Shown here: in pieces, positions 46,650-59,144 of the stretch | Numbering within the stretch: position 1 is the first letter of the stretch | How the letters are laid out: each line of letters begins with the position of its first letter | Assembly: GCA_021442155.1 (NCBI GenBank) | Contig: CM038229.1 | Coordinates: 93,777,716-93,841,715 of the forward strand | DNA: 64,000 bases | Direction of reading: 5' to 3' | Source of the DNA: Cymbidium sinense | Lineage: Eukaryota; Streptophyta; Magnoliopsida; Asparagales; Orchidaceae | The notes under the pieces: model-generated | The model's database searches: none | Told to the model about the DNA's origin: nothing | Seen by the model: only the letters and a program-made list of their open reading frames with translations | Translations under genes and position numbers: made by a program

Positions 46650-48145
46650 AGTTAGAGGCCGCAGCAAATCTAGTGTTTTTGGACAATTTGGGAGGGTAGT
46701 TTTTAACACTTTTTTTTTTAGCATGATAAGTTTGGAAACCATTTTTTTTCCACTAGAGTTGTCATCTGAGTAAGATTTAGTAACATTGGTCAGAAATTTA
46801 GGATAATTCTCCAAGTACTTGGAGGGGTGTTCACCCTCTTCCAAATCCATATTATGCTAAAAGTAGGATTAACATTAATATCAAGATTAGAAATGAGAGA
46901 CGATGACTATTTAGAACCATTTAAAGCACGAGTAGTTAAATCCGGATCATAAATATTTTCAACATGCTTGACATCATTTAAATCATCATTAAAAGCTTCA
47001 TTTTCATCAATCAAAGCTAGCATAGATGCATGAATAGAATTAGAACAAACAAAATCATCTTCCAATAACTTTGAAAATTTATAATGTGGAAAAAAAAGAG
47101 GTAAGTCATCCTTCCCATTTTGAAAATTAGCCGAATCTATATCAATAGTAGGAGCTGAAACTAATTCAATAGGATTAACCCCAATATCTAGGGAATCAAC
47201 CTCAATAATAGCCTTCATACCATTCTTAGGATCCGAGGTTGATTTCTGAACATAAGCAGGGATCGGCTTATGGGTAAGAACAATATTCTCTTTAGGAGGA
47301 TTTCATTTTTTTTAAGTGGGGTGGAGAATAAAACCTTCTGAATTATCATGACCATGAATTTTACAATCGAAACAAAAAATTGAAAGGCTATCTAATTCAA
47401 CCTTTTATGAATACCCATATTTTTCAGAGCCAATCCAAACTTCCTTAGGGTATTTTTTATTTATGTATAATTCCATGAGGATCCGAGCCATAGATGGGCA
47501 AGATCGCTCAGTGGTCACTTGGTCAAGTTGCAAATGCTATCCAAATAAAGCCCTGATAACAAAAAGCACATGATGGGTAATAAAATGAATGTGCATACTA
47601 GGAATAAATAACAACACCAGAATAATAAGAGATTCCTCATTAATGTCAAAAGGGTGACCACTTCAACAAACTCATTTGATAATTAAAGATGAAATAAGAA
47701 TGATCCACGTTAATAATCCAGATCATTAGAAAGTTGAATCAGGATATGCCGAGGGTTAATAAGACCAATCGAGAAAGCCCCCGTAAGCTTGAGATTATGG
47801 AAAAAAGAGCGGATCTTATCCAAATTTGGATGAAGCAAAGAAAATTTACCAACAAGAGAAAATTCAAATGGTTTTGCCAACTTTTCAACATCCACATCAA
47901 AACACTTAACGACGCAAACCTCTAAAAGATGTCAAAATGAGATTAACCAAATCAACAGAGGGAGAAGTCTTACCAGATAGCGCTTTCATAAATGATTTAA
48001 TAGATGAAGCATCATTTGGACCACCAAGCCCCAATTTTCTAAATTCTCTAGTCGAAGCATCCATAATTTGAGGTGGAGCCCAAGGAATAGAACTCACTAC
48101 AGCCATGGTCAATGATGAAGCATCATTCAAATGGCCAGATGACAT
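46650..48145 (-). pseudogene. LINE copy 4 ORF1
   Basis: The start is at 48145: MSSGHLNDASSLTMAVVSSI, followed by PWAPPQIMDAST and SVDLVNLILTSFRG (to 47920). The DUF4283 domain is at 47710-47895 (DVEKLAKPFEFSLVGKFSLL, then PRHILIQLSNDLDY). The acidic C-terminal region at 46907-47218 has ALIDENEAFNDDLNDVKHVE. The last part (46599-46850) has a KSYSDD segment and a Lys-rich end. Frame breaks lie near 47910, 47650 and 47300. Confidence 0.78.
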
Positions 48146-48262
48146 TCAAGCCTTTGAATTCAGTCGAATACAAAGCCAAAGCCATATAAATCCACAGTCA
48201 GGGACATGCCACCAAGAGGTATTCAAAAATCACCAGAGAATGAGAGAGTGCTCTAGGGGAGA

Positions 48263-49574
48263 GGGGTTTGGGTTTACAGTTTAGCGATTAGGTTTTTATG
48301 GTATAGGGTTTAGAGTTTACGGTTAGTTTAGGTTTTAGCATTTAAGGTTTAGGGTTTAGGGTTTAGGCTTTAGTGTTTTTTAAGGTTTAGGCTTTAGGAT
48401 TTAGGGTTTTGGGGTTTAGGGTTTTAGGATTTAAGGTTTAAGGTTTAGAGTTATAATTTTAGGGATACTTTTAGGGTTTAGGATTTAGGGTTAGGATTTT
48501 TCTTTAATTAAGTAAACTGGTAGGTTTAGCTTTATTAAGTTTCTTTTTTATTTATTTTAGTTCCTTTTATTTTTTTATTTACATTTATGTTTATTTTTAT
48601 TTTTATTTAGTTTAGTTTATCTATTTTTGGTTTATTTATTTTAGTTTAGGTTCTTTATTTTAGTTTATTTTTTTTAGGTTTATGTTTACGTTTATTTTTT
48701 TAGTTTAGTTTTATTTTTATTTTATTTTCTAGGTTTAGGTTTTATTTTTTATTTTTAGGCTTAACTTTAGGTTTTTATTTTATTTTTTTAGGTTTCGGAT
48801 TTATGTTTTTATTAAAGGTTTATTTTTAGGTTTTATTTTTCAGTTTAGGTTTAGATTTATTTTCAGTTTATTTTATTTTATTTAGTTTAGGTTTAGTTTA
48901 TTTTAGGTTTTAGTTTAGTTTTATTTATTTTAGTTTAGTTTATTTTAGTTTAGGTTTAGATTTTATTTATTTATTTTAGGTTTAAGTTTTCTTTTTAGTT
49001 TATGGTTTAGGTTTTATTTTAAATTTATTTTTATGTTTTATTTTTAGGTTTATTGTTTAAGTTTATGTTTTTATTTTATTTTTATTTTAGTTTAAGTTTT
49101 TATTTTATTTAAGTTTTTTTTTTACTTTTTGTAGTTTTTTAGGTTTTATTTATTTTATTTAATTCTAGTTTTTATTTTTTATTTTATTTTCATTTTAAGT
49201 TTAGGTTTAAGTTTTAGTTTTAGTTTATATATTTATTTTATTTTAATTTATTTATTTTACTTTAAGTTTTAGTTATTTATTTTGTTTTTTGGTTTTATTT
49301 TGTTTAGGTGTAGGGTTTTAGCTTTTCAAGGTTTAGAGTTTATTTAGGGTTTAGGGTTTAATGTTTATAGTTTGGGGTTCAGCATTTGGGGTTTAAGGTT
49401 TAGAGTTTTTAGTTTTTTTTTTTTTGGGTTTAGGGTTTAGGGTTTAAGTCTTAGGCTTTAGGCTTCAAGGTTTAGGGTTTAGGTTTTATGGTTTAGGGTT
49501 TAGGGTATTTATGGTTTAGGGTTTAGGGTTTAGGTTTTAGGTTTTAGGTTCAGGTTTTAGTTTAGGGTTTAGGG
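48263..49574. repeat. Telomere-like block
   Basis: TTTAGGG variants to about 48490, the joint TTTAATTAAGTAAACTGGTA (about 48503), AT-rich T/A/G DNA to about 49310, then TTTAGGG variants. Confidence 0.88.
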
Positions 49575-50072
49575 TTTTTTTGGTGTTTTTATTTTAACAT
49601 AGAATAGATTCAGATTCAACATTTCTTCTTTTCGATTTCACCAACTAAGTAACACAGGAAGTTTTTTAAGACACAAGCGATGAGATAGATCAAAATTTAC
49701 CAATGCATAGAGCAAATCAAAAACCCTAGATGGCGAAGCTGTCTCTATAAAGACACAATTCCATAACCTTGGTCAGTCGATTCGTTCTTCAATTTCTCTA
49801 GTTCCTATCAGAACCACCTTGGCCTTTTGAGTAGCGGGATCCACCATCATACCCCCGATCTCTCACTCTGCCACCATCACAGTTGTACCCTATGTTGCTC
49901 CTCCTGCCTCCATAACCACCACAACTCTAACCACCACCTTCATACCCACCAGCACCTCCAAATCCTCCCCCACTACTGCGATATCCACCGCCTCTACCTT
50001 TGTCTCCACCACTAGATCTAGAATGAGCCTGGTTGACGGTGATGTTATTATTGTCAAGGTTCTCCCTTTCTT
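49575..50072 (-). pseudogene. GRP 3' fragment 8
   Basis: On the minus strand near 50040 it reads NITVNQAHSRSSGGD, then a GGGDIAVVG-type Gly-rich stretch and GGYEGGG, with the family C-terminus less clear near 49810-49830. The 3' UTR is at 49610-49790 and the T-run at about 49580-49590. The right end is CTCCCTTTCTTAGGG. Confidence 0.82.
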
Positions 50073-52059
50073 AGGGTTTAGGTTTAGGTTTGAGTTTATT
50101 AGCTTTTAAGGTTTAGGTTTATTTTTTAATTTATTTAGTTACTTTAGGTTTAGAGTTTAGGGTTTAGGGTTTAGGATTACGGTTAGGGTTTAGGGTTTGG
50201 GGTTTAGGGTTTAGGGTTTAGGGTTTAGGGTTTAGGGTTTTATTTATTTTAGTTTAGGTTATTTTAGTATACATTTAGGCTTATTTTATTTTGTTTATTT
50301 TAGGTTTTGGTTTTTTTTTAGTTTAAGGTTTAGGTTTTATTTTTTATTTTTGATTAGGTTTGATTTGTAGGTTTATTTTTTAGGTTTAAGATTTTATTTA
50401 GTTTGTATTTTATTTTATTTTATGATTATTTTATTTTTATTTTACATTAAGGTTTTATTTTATTTAGGTTTTTTATTTTCAGATTTATTTTATTTTTTAG
50501 TTTAGATTAGGTTTTTATTTATTTTATTTTAGTTTAGTTTTTTTTTATTTCTTTTATTTTTTTTTTGCCTAGGTTTAGGTTTATTTTAATTTTATTTAGA
50601 TTTAAGTTTATTTATTTATTTTATTTGTATGTTTTATTTAATTTAGGTTTTGGCTTTTAGATTTTAAGAGTTTAGGATTTAGGGTTTAGGGTTTGGGGCC
50701 AGGGTTCATGATTTAGGGATTCTAAGTGTTTAGGGCCTGGGGTTTATGGTTTTAAGGTAGGTGGTCCAGGATTGGGTAGGTTTTAGTTTAGGGTGTGTGG
50801 TTAAGTTTAAGTTTAATTTCTTTATTTTTAATTTAGGATTTTAGTTTAGTGGTTTGGTTTATGGTTTTTTAGGAGGTTGTGGGTCAGGGTTTTATTAGGT
50901 TTATTGTTTAGTTGGGTAGGGATTTAAGATTTAGATTTAGTGGTTTAGGGTTTAAGGTTTAGGGTTTAGGGTTTAGGTTTAGGGGTTAGGATTTTTTTTA
51001 ATTAGATAAACTGGTAGGTTTAGGTCTATTTAATTTATTTAGTTATTTTAGTTTATTTTATTTTATTTATTTTTATTTAGGTTTATTATTTATTTTTATT
51101 TAGTTTTGTTTATTTATTTTAGTTTAGGTTTTTTATTTTAGTTTACTTTTTATGTTGAGGTTTAGGTTTATGTTTATTTTTTAGTTTAGTTTTATTTTTA
51201 TTTTATATTTTAGGTTTAGGTTTTATTTTTTATTTTTAGGTTTTTATTTTATTTTTTTAGGTTTATGTTTTAGGATTTTTATTTTAGGTTCATTTTTAAG
51301 TTTTATTGTTTAGTTAATGTTTAGGTTTATTTTTTAGTTTATTTTAATTTATTTAGTTTTAGTTTATCTTTAGGTTTAGTTTATTTTATATTTAGGTTGA
51401 CATTTTACTTATTTTTTTTATTTTATTTTAATTTAGGTTTATGTTTTTTTATTTTTTTATTTTATTTTAGGTTTTTTTTAGTTTATGGTTTAGGTTATAT
51501 TTTTTTTATTTATTTTTAGGTTTTATATTTTGGTTTACTTATTAAATTTATATTTTTATTAAGTTTTTATTTTATTATATTTTAGGTTTATTTTATTTTT
51601 AATTTAAGTTTCATTTCTATTTTAATTAGGTTTTTTATTTTTAGGTTTAGTTTAGGTTTTGATTTATTTTATTTTAATTTAGTTTTTATTTTTTATTTTA
51701 TTTTCTTTTTAGGTTTAGGTTTAGGTTTTAGGTTGTGTTTTTACTTTATTTTTTTTTTCATTTAAGAATTTTTATTTATTTTATTTTAAAGTTTTATTTA
51801 GTTTAACTTAATATTTTTAGCTTTTTAGGGTTTAGGGTTTATGGTTAGTTTAGGATTTAAGGTTTCAAGTATAGGGTTTAGGGTTTAGGTTTTAGGGTTT
51901 AGGGTTTAGGGTTTAGGATTTAGGTTTTGGGGTGTAGGGTTTAGGGTTTAAGGTATTAGGGTTTAGAGTTTAGGGTTTAAGGTTTTTATTTTTTAGGTTT
52001 TAGGGTTTAGGTTTTAGGTTTAGGGTTAAAGTATTTGTTTAGGGTTTAAGGATTTTGGT
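50073..52059. repeat. Telomere-like block
   Basis: The common GRP flank and clean TTTAGGG lead to about 50240. AT-rich T/A/G DNA follows to 50640, then an irregular GC-richer pocket (50690-50960), the joint TTTTTTTAATTAGATAAACT (about 50992), AT-rich DNA again and TTTAGGG. Confidence 0.86.
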
Positions 52060-54974
52060 TTTTAATTTTTTTTAATAGAGAACAAATTCATATTCAACAT
52101 TTCTTCTTTTTGATTTCATTAACCAAGTTACAAACCAAGTTTTCTAAGACACAAGCAACGACATAAATTCAAAATGAGCATGCATAAAGAAAATAAAAAA
52201 ACCCTAAGAAACTAGAATCATCTCTACAATAAAGACATAATTCTATATGCATCAGATCAGATTGGCCATTCTTAATTTTCTCTAGTTCCCATCAGAACCA
52301 CCCCAGCCTCACGAGTAGCGGGATTGACTATCATATCCTCGATCTCTCACTTTGCCACCACCACGATTGTAATTTTTGTCGCTCCTCCCGCCACCCTAAC
52401 CACCATTGCTCCGACCACCACCTCTAGATCCCCCACCACACTGAGATAATCGCCACCTCTGCCTTCGCCTCCACCGCCAAATCTAGACTGAGCCTGGTTG
52501 ACGGTGATGTTCCTATCGTTGGGGTTTTTTCCATTCTTAAGGTTTAGGTTTAGGTTTAGGTTTATTAGGTTTTGAGTTTTAGGTTAACTTTTTAATTTAT
52601 GTAGTTGCTTTAAGTTTAAAATTAGGGTTTGGGGTTTAAGGTTTAGGGTCTAGGTTTTAGTGATAGGGTTTAGGGTTTAAGGTTTATGATTTAGTATTAG
52701 GGTTTAGGGTTTAGGATTTAAGATTTAGGGTTTAGGGCTTAGGGTTTTAGGGTTATAGTTTTTAGGGTTTAGGGTTTATGGTTTAGGGTTTAGGGTTAGG
52801 GTTTAGGGTGTAGGGTTTAGGGTTTAGGATTTTAGGGTTTTTTTCTTTAAGAAAAAGATAAACTGGGTTTTGGATTATTTAGTGTATTTAGTTTATTTTT
52901 CATTTAATTTTGTTAACTTTATTTTTCATTTTTATATAGGTTTATATTTTATTTATTTTACTTTATTTATTTTAGGTTTATTTATTTTAGTTTATATTTT
53001 ATTATTATTATTTTAATTTTTTAGTTTAGCTTTTATTTTTTATTTTTATTTTTAGGTTTAGGTTTTTATTTTATTTTTGTAGGTTTAGCTTTTAGCTTTT
53101 TATTTTAAGTTTATTTTTAGGCATTATTTTTAATTTAGGTTTAAGTTTATGTTTAGTTTATTTTAAATTATTTAGTTTAGGTTTAGGTTTAGGTTTTATT
53201 TATTTTAGTTTAGTTTATTTTTGTTTAGGCTTAAGTTTATTTTATTTTGTTTATTTTATTCTTATTTCAGGTTTAGGTTTTTTTTAGGGTATAGGTTTCA
53301 TTTTTTTATTTATTTTTAGGTTTTATTTTTGGTTTTTTTTTGAGGTTTAGGTTTTTATTTAGTTTTTATTTTATTTTAAGTTTTTTTTATTTTAATTTTA
53401 CGTCTAATTTTTATTTTATTTAGGTTTTTTATTATTAGGTGAATTTTATTTTTTAATTTAGTTTAGTTTATTTTTATTAATTTTATTTTATTTTATTTTT
53501 AGGTTTTGGTTTAAGTTTTAGTTTAGGTTTTCATGTCACTTTATTTTATTATTTTATTTCAGTTTAGGTTATTTTATTATATTTTTATGTTTTATTTAGT
53601 TCAGGTTTAGGGTTTAAGGTTTAGGATTTTAGGGTTAGAGTGGGAGTTAGGGTTTAGTGTTTATGCTTTAGCATTTAGGGTTTTCTGGGTTTAAGGTTTT
53701 TTAGGGTTTAAACTTTAGGGTTTAAGGTTTAAGCTTTAGGGTTTAGGATTTAGGGTTAGGGTTTTAGGGTTTAGGGTCTAGGGTTTAGGGTTAGGGTTAG
53801 GGTTAGGGTTTAGGATTTAGCATTTAGGGTTTAATGTTTAGGGTGTAGTTTTTAGGGTTTAGGGTTTAGGGTTTATGGTTTGGGGTTTAGGGCTAGTTTA
53901 TGGTTGAGGGTTTTGTATTTTTTATGGTTTGGGGTTTGGTGTTGTAGGTTTAGGGTTTATGGTTAGTTTTAGGGTTTCAATTTTTGGGTTTAGGGTTTAG
54001 GATTTAGTGCTTAGGGTTTAAGGGTTTTTTTAAATTAAATAAACCGATAGGTTTAGGTTTATTTAGTTTATTTTATATTTTTATTTTTATTTACATTTTT
54101 ATTTTAATTTATTTTTTACATTTATGTTTAGGTTTATATTTATTTTAAGTTTTATTTTATTTTTTTAGGTTTAGGTTTTATTTTTTTATTTTAGGTTTAG
54201 CTTTAGGTTTTTATGTTATTTTTATAGGTTTAGGTTTTAAGTTTTTATTTTAGGTTTATTTTTAGGTTTTATTTTTTAATTTATTTTATTTTATTTATTT
54301 TAGGTTTAGGTTTAGGTTTATGTTTAGTAAATTTTAAGTTTAGGTTTAGATTTTATTTATTTTAGTTTAGGTTTAGGTTTATTTTATTTTAATTTTAGGT
54401 TTAGGTTTCTTTTAATTTAGGGTTTAGGTTTTATTTTTATGTTTATTGTTTAGGTTAAAGTTTTTATTTAGGTTTTATTTAATTTTATTTTAGGTTAATT
54501 TCATTTTTCTTTTATGCTTACGTTTTATTTTATTAGGATTTTTATTTTTAGGTTTATTTAATGTTTTAGTTTAGTTTGGTTTTTTATTTATTTTATTTTA
54601 GTTTAGTTATTATTTTCTATTTTATTTTATTTTATTTTTAGGTTTATGTTTAGGTGTAGGATTTAGGATTTAGTTTAGGTTTTTATTTTATTTTATTTAT
54701 TATATTTTATTTAGGTTTATGTTTTTTAATTTTTAGATTTTTTTTAGTTTAGGTTTAGGTTTTTCGATTTGTAGGGTTTAGAGTTTAGGGTTTGGGGTTT
54801 AGGGTTTGGGGTTTAGGGTTTAGGGTCAAGGGTTTAGGGTTCAGGGTTTAGGGTTTAGAGTTTTAGGGTTTAGGGTTTATGGTTTATGGTTTAAGGTTTA
54901 GGTTTTATTTAATTTAGTTTAGTTTATTTTAGTCTAGGTTTATGTTTATTTTATTTTATTTTATTTATTTTAGG
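51590..54974. repeat. Tandem duplication, left copy (about 3.4 kb)
   Basis: The unit runs from TTTTTAATTTAAGTTTCATT through GRP fragment 9 and telomere-like DNA to a TTTATTTTAGTCTAGGTTTA segment. The same order of marks returns from 54975. Offsets measured at three marks are about 3381, 3366 and 3290, so small indels accumulated after the duplication. Confidence 0.85.
52060..52535 (-). pseudogene. GRP 3' fragment 9
   Basis: The minus strand near 52500 reads NITVNQAQSRFGGGGEGRGG, then after a frame change GGSRGGGRSNGG and GRRDKNYNRGGGKVRDRGYD, ending in REAGVVLMGT-like out-of-frame text. The stretch from 52280 to 52520 differs from fragment 10 at only a few positions. The 3' UTR is at 52080-52260. 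Confidence 0.83.
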
Positions 54975-55429
54975 TATTTTTAATTTAAGTTTCATTTCTA
55001 TTTTATTTAAGTTTTTTATTTTTAGGTTTAGTTTAGGTTTTGATTTTATTTTATCTTAATTTTAGTTCTTTATTTTTTTTATTTTATCTTCTTGGTTTTG
55101 AAGTTTAGGGTTTTAGGTTGCTCTTTTACTTTATTTTATTTTCATTTAGAATTTTATTTATTTATTTTTTTTAAGTTTATTCTAGTTTAATCCTCTAGCA
55201 TCATTAGCTTTTAGGGGCGTTTGATGTTTAGGCTTCTTTCTAGATTCAAGGGTTTCAGGGCTCAGTGGTTTTGTGGTTTGTGGTTTTGTGGTTTGCTATC
55301 TTTTGGCAGGGTTTAGCTCTAGTTTAGGGTTTAGTGTTTAGAGCTTAAGGTTTTTATTTTTTAGATTTTAGGGTTTAGGTTTTAGGTTTAGGGTTTAAGT
55401 ATTTCTTTAGGGTTCATGCCTGTTTGGTT
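52536..55429. repeat. Telomere-like block between GRP fragments 9 and 10
   Basis: Two joints of the TTAAATTAAATAAACC type (about 52855 and 54030) separate TTTAGGG-rich from AT-rich DNA. A pocket at 55190-55320 is irregular, where the left duplicate shows plain telomere-like text. Confidence 0.86.
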
Positions 55430-58245
55430 TTAATTTTTTTACAGAGAACAAATTCATATTCAACATTTCTTCTTTTTGATTTCATTAACTAAGTTACAAA
55501 CCAAGTTTTCTAAGACACAAGCAACGACATAAATTAAAAATGAGCATGCATAAAGCAAATAAAAAACCCTAAGAAATTGGAATCGTCTCTACAATAAAGA
55601 CATAGTTCTATATGCATCAGATCAGATTGACCGTTCTTAATTTTCTCTAGTTCCCATCAGAACCACCCCAGCCTCATGAGTAGCAGGATTGACCATCATA
55701 TCCTCGATCTCTCACTTTGCCACCACCACGATTGTAATTTTTGTCGCTCCTCCCGCCACCCTAACCACCATTGCTCCGACCACCACCTCTAGATCCCCCA
55801 CCACACTGAGATAACTGCCACCTCTGCCTTCACCTCCACCGCCAAATCTAGACTGAGCCTGGTTGATGGTGATGTTCCTATCGTTAAGATTTTGCCCATT
55901 CTTAGGGTTTAGGTTTATTAGGTTTTAGGTTTTAGGTTAATTTTTAATTTATTTAGTTTCTTTAGGTTTAAAATTAGGGTTTGGGGTTTAGGGTTTAGGG
56001 TTTAGGTTTTAGTGATGGGTTTAGGGTTTAAGGTTTATGGTTTAGTATTAGGGTTTAGGGTTTAGGGTTTAGGACTTAGGGTTCTAGGATTATAGCTTTT
56101 AGGGTTTAGGGTTTAGGGTTAGGGTTTAGGGTGTAGGGTTTAGGGTTTAGGATTTAGGGTTTAAGGTTTTTCTTTAAGAAAAAAAATTAGATAAACTCGT
56201 AGGTTTTGGATTATTTAGTGTATTTAGTTTATTTTTTATTTAATTTTATTTACTTTATTTTTCATTTTTATATAGGTTTATATTTTATTTATTTTAGTTT
56301 ATTTATATTAGGTTTATTTATTTTAGTTTATATTTTATTATTATTTTAATTTTTAGTTTTAGCTTTATTTTTTTATTTTATTTTTTTTAGGTTTAGGTTT
56401 TATTTCATTTTGTAGGTTTAGCTTTTTAGCTTTTATTTTAAGTTTATTTTTAGGCATTATTTTTAGTTTAGGTTTAGGTTTATGTTTAGTTTATTTTAAA
56501 TTATTTAGTTTAGGTTTAGGTTTAGGTTTGAATTATTTTAGTTTAGTTTTTTTTTTATTTAGGCTTAAGTTTATTTTAGTTTATTTATTTTATTCTTATT
56601 TCAGGTTTAGGTTTTTTTAAGGGTATAGGTTTCATTTTATTTATTTATTTTTAGGTTTTATTTTTAGGTTTATTTTGAGGTTTAGGTTTTTATTTAGTTT
56701 TTATTTTATTTTAAGTTTTTTTATTTTAATTTTAAGTCTAATTTTTATTTTATTTAGGTTTTTTATTATTAGGTGAATTTTATTTTAATTTAGTTTAGTT
56801 TATTTTATTATTTTATTTTATTTTATTTTAGGTTTGGTAGGTTTAATTTAGGTTTCATGTCACTTTATTTATTTTATTTTGGTATAGGTTATTTATATTT
56901 TTTTTATGTTTTATTTAGTCCAGGTTTAGGTTTTATGTTTTAGTTTAAGGTTTAGAATTTTAGGTTTAGGATCTTGTGTCAGTTTAGGGTTAGGGTTTAG
57001 GTTTAGTGTCATGCTTTACCAGTGGTGCAATCAGATGCAGAAGTTTAGAGGGTTTAAACTTGGGTTTAGGCCTGCTTTGGCCTCAGGGCTAGGTTTAGGG
57101 TGTGGGTAGGACCCAGGTCAGCCAGTGATTTAGGATCAACGCCATGGTATTTAGGTGTAGTTTTAGGGTTAGTTTAGTTTATGGTTTAGGGTTTAGGGTT
57201 GTTCTGAGGGTCATTTTATGGTAGGGGTTCAGGTGTTTTATGGTTGGGTTTAGGTTTCAATTTGGGTAGTGGATTTAGCCTGGGGTTTAAGGATTTTTTA
57301 ACAAACAAACCCAGTAGTTTAGGTTTATTTAGTTTATTTTATATTTTATTCTATTTACATTTTATTTTAATTTAATTTTTATTATGTTTAGGTTTATATT
57401 TATTTTAAGTTTAGTTTTATTTTATTTTATTTTTTTTTTTAGGTTTTATTTTTATTTTAAGGTTTATTTAGGTTTTTATGTTATTTTCATAGGTTTAGGT
57501 TTTAAGTTTTTAATTTAGATTTATTTTTAGGTTTTATTTTTTAGTTTATTTTATTTTATTTATTTTAGGTTTAGGTTTAGGTTTAGGTTTAGTTAATTTT
57601 AAGTTTAGGTTTAGGTTTTATTTGTTTTAGTTTAGGTTTAGGTATATTTTATTTTAATTTTAGGTTTAGTTTTTTTTTTTAATTTAGGGTATAGGTTTTA
57701 TTTTTATATATTTTTTAGGTTTTATTTTTACATTTATTGTTTAGGTTTAAGTTTTATTTAGGTTTTATTTAATTTTATTTTAGGTTAATTTCATTTTTCT
57801 TTTATGCGTACGTTTTATTTTATTTAGGATTTTTATTTTTAGGTTTATTTAATGTTTTAGTTTAGTTTGGTTTTTTATTTATTTTATTTTAGTTTAGTTA
57901 TTATTTTCTATTTTATTTTATTTTTAGGTTTATGTTTAGGTGTAGGATTTAGGATTTAGTTTACGTTTTTATTTTATTTTATTTATTATATTTTATTTAG
58001 GTTTATGTTTTTTTATTTTAGATTTTTTATAGTTTAGGTTTAGGTTTTTTGATTTGTAGGGCTTAGGGTTTAGGGTTTGGGGTTTAGGGTTTGGGGTTTA
58101 GGGTTTAGAATTAAGGGTTTAGGGTTTAGGGTTTAGGGTTTTAGGGTTTAGGATTTATGGTTTATGGTTTAAGGTTTAGGTTTTAATTAATTTAGTTTAG
58201 TTTATTTTAGTCTAGGTTTATGTTTATTTTATTTTATTTATTTTA
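54975..58245. repeat. Tandem duplication, right copy (about 3.3 kb)
   Basis: It repeats 51590-54974 in the same order, including GRP fragment 10. It ends near TTTATTTTAGTCTAGGTTTA (58209), after which the two copies differ. Confidence 0.85.
55430..55905 (-). pseudogene. GRP 3' fragment 10
   Basis: Nearly the same sequence as fragment 9: the minus strand near 55865 reads INQAQSRFGGGGEGRGGSY, followed by the Gly-rich tail with the same frame change near the CACACTGAGATAA stretch (55803). The breakpoint CCCATTCTTAGGG is intact here, while fragment 9 has CCATTCTTAAGG. Confidence 0.85.
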
Positions 58246-59144
58246 GGTTTAGGCTTTTTTTAGTTTAATGTTTAGGTTCTGATTTTTATTTATTTTTAGG
58301 TTTATTTTTAAAGTTTAAGTTTTTATTTAGTTTTTACCTTAATTTATTTTAGGTTTATTTTTTGTTACGTTGGTTTTATTTTATTTAGGTTTCTTTTTGA
58401 GGTTTAATTTATTTTTAGTTTAGTTTAGGTTTTATTTATTTATTTAATTTTTTATTTTTTATTTTATTTTAGGTAAGTTTAGGTTTAGGTTTAGGTTTAG
58501 TTTAGGTTTTATTTTATTTTATTTTTTTAAATTTATTCTTTTAAGTTTTTATATTTATTTTAAGGTTTAGGTTTTAAGTTCCATCTTTAGGGTTTAAGGT
58601 AGGGTTTGGGTGGTTTAGAGTTTAGGGTAGAGTTAGGTTTAGGGTAGTTTAGGCTTGGTTTATTTTATTTTATTTTAGGGTTAGGTATTTTTATTAATTA
58701 GTTTTATTTTACATTTAGGTTTAGGTTTAGGTATATGTTTTAATTTAGGGTTTATTTTATTTTATTTTAGGTTTAGTATTTATTTTATTTAGGTTTTTTT
58801 AGTTTAGTTTATGTTTTATTTATATTATTTTAGTTTAGTTTTATTGTAATAGTTTAGGTTTTAGTTTAATTTAATTTTTTTATGTTAATTTATTTTAGTT
58901 TAGGTTTTTTAATTTATTTTATTTTTAGGTTTTATTTAGTTTAGGTTTAGGTTTTTAGGTTTTTACGATTTAGAGTTTAGGGTTCAGGGTCTATTTGGGT
59001 TTTAGGTTTAGGATATAGGGTTAAGGGTTTATGGTTTATGTTTTAGGGTTTAGGGTTTAGGGTTTTAGGGTTTAAGGTTTAGGCTTTAGGGTTTAGGGTT
59101 TAGAGTTTAGGGTTTTTAGGGCTTAGAGTTTAGGGTTTAGGGTT
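55906..59144. repeat. Telomere-like block
   Basis: Joints near 56185 and 57300. AT-rich T/A/G DNA alternates with TTTAGGG. The stretch 56980-57290 is irregular and GC-richer than its left-hand duplicate at 53640-53960. Confidence 0.86.

Larger units (their letters stand above)
46363..48262 (-). mobile_element. LINE copy 4 (subfamily A), 3' part missing
   Basis: It contains the start of the endonuclease, ORF1 and the 5' UTR, and ends inside the endonuclease (left edge near 46363, corresponding to about 25410 in copy 2). It has the same orientation as the others. The 5' end near 48262 passes into GGGTTTGGGTTT. It is closely related to copy 2. Confidence 0.85.
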
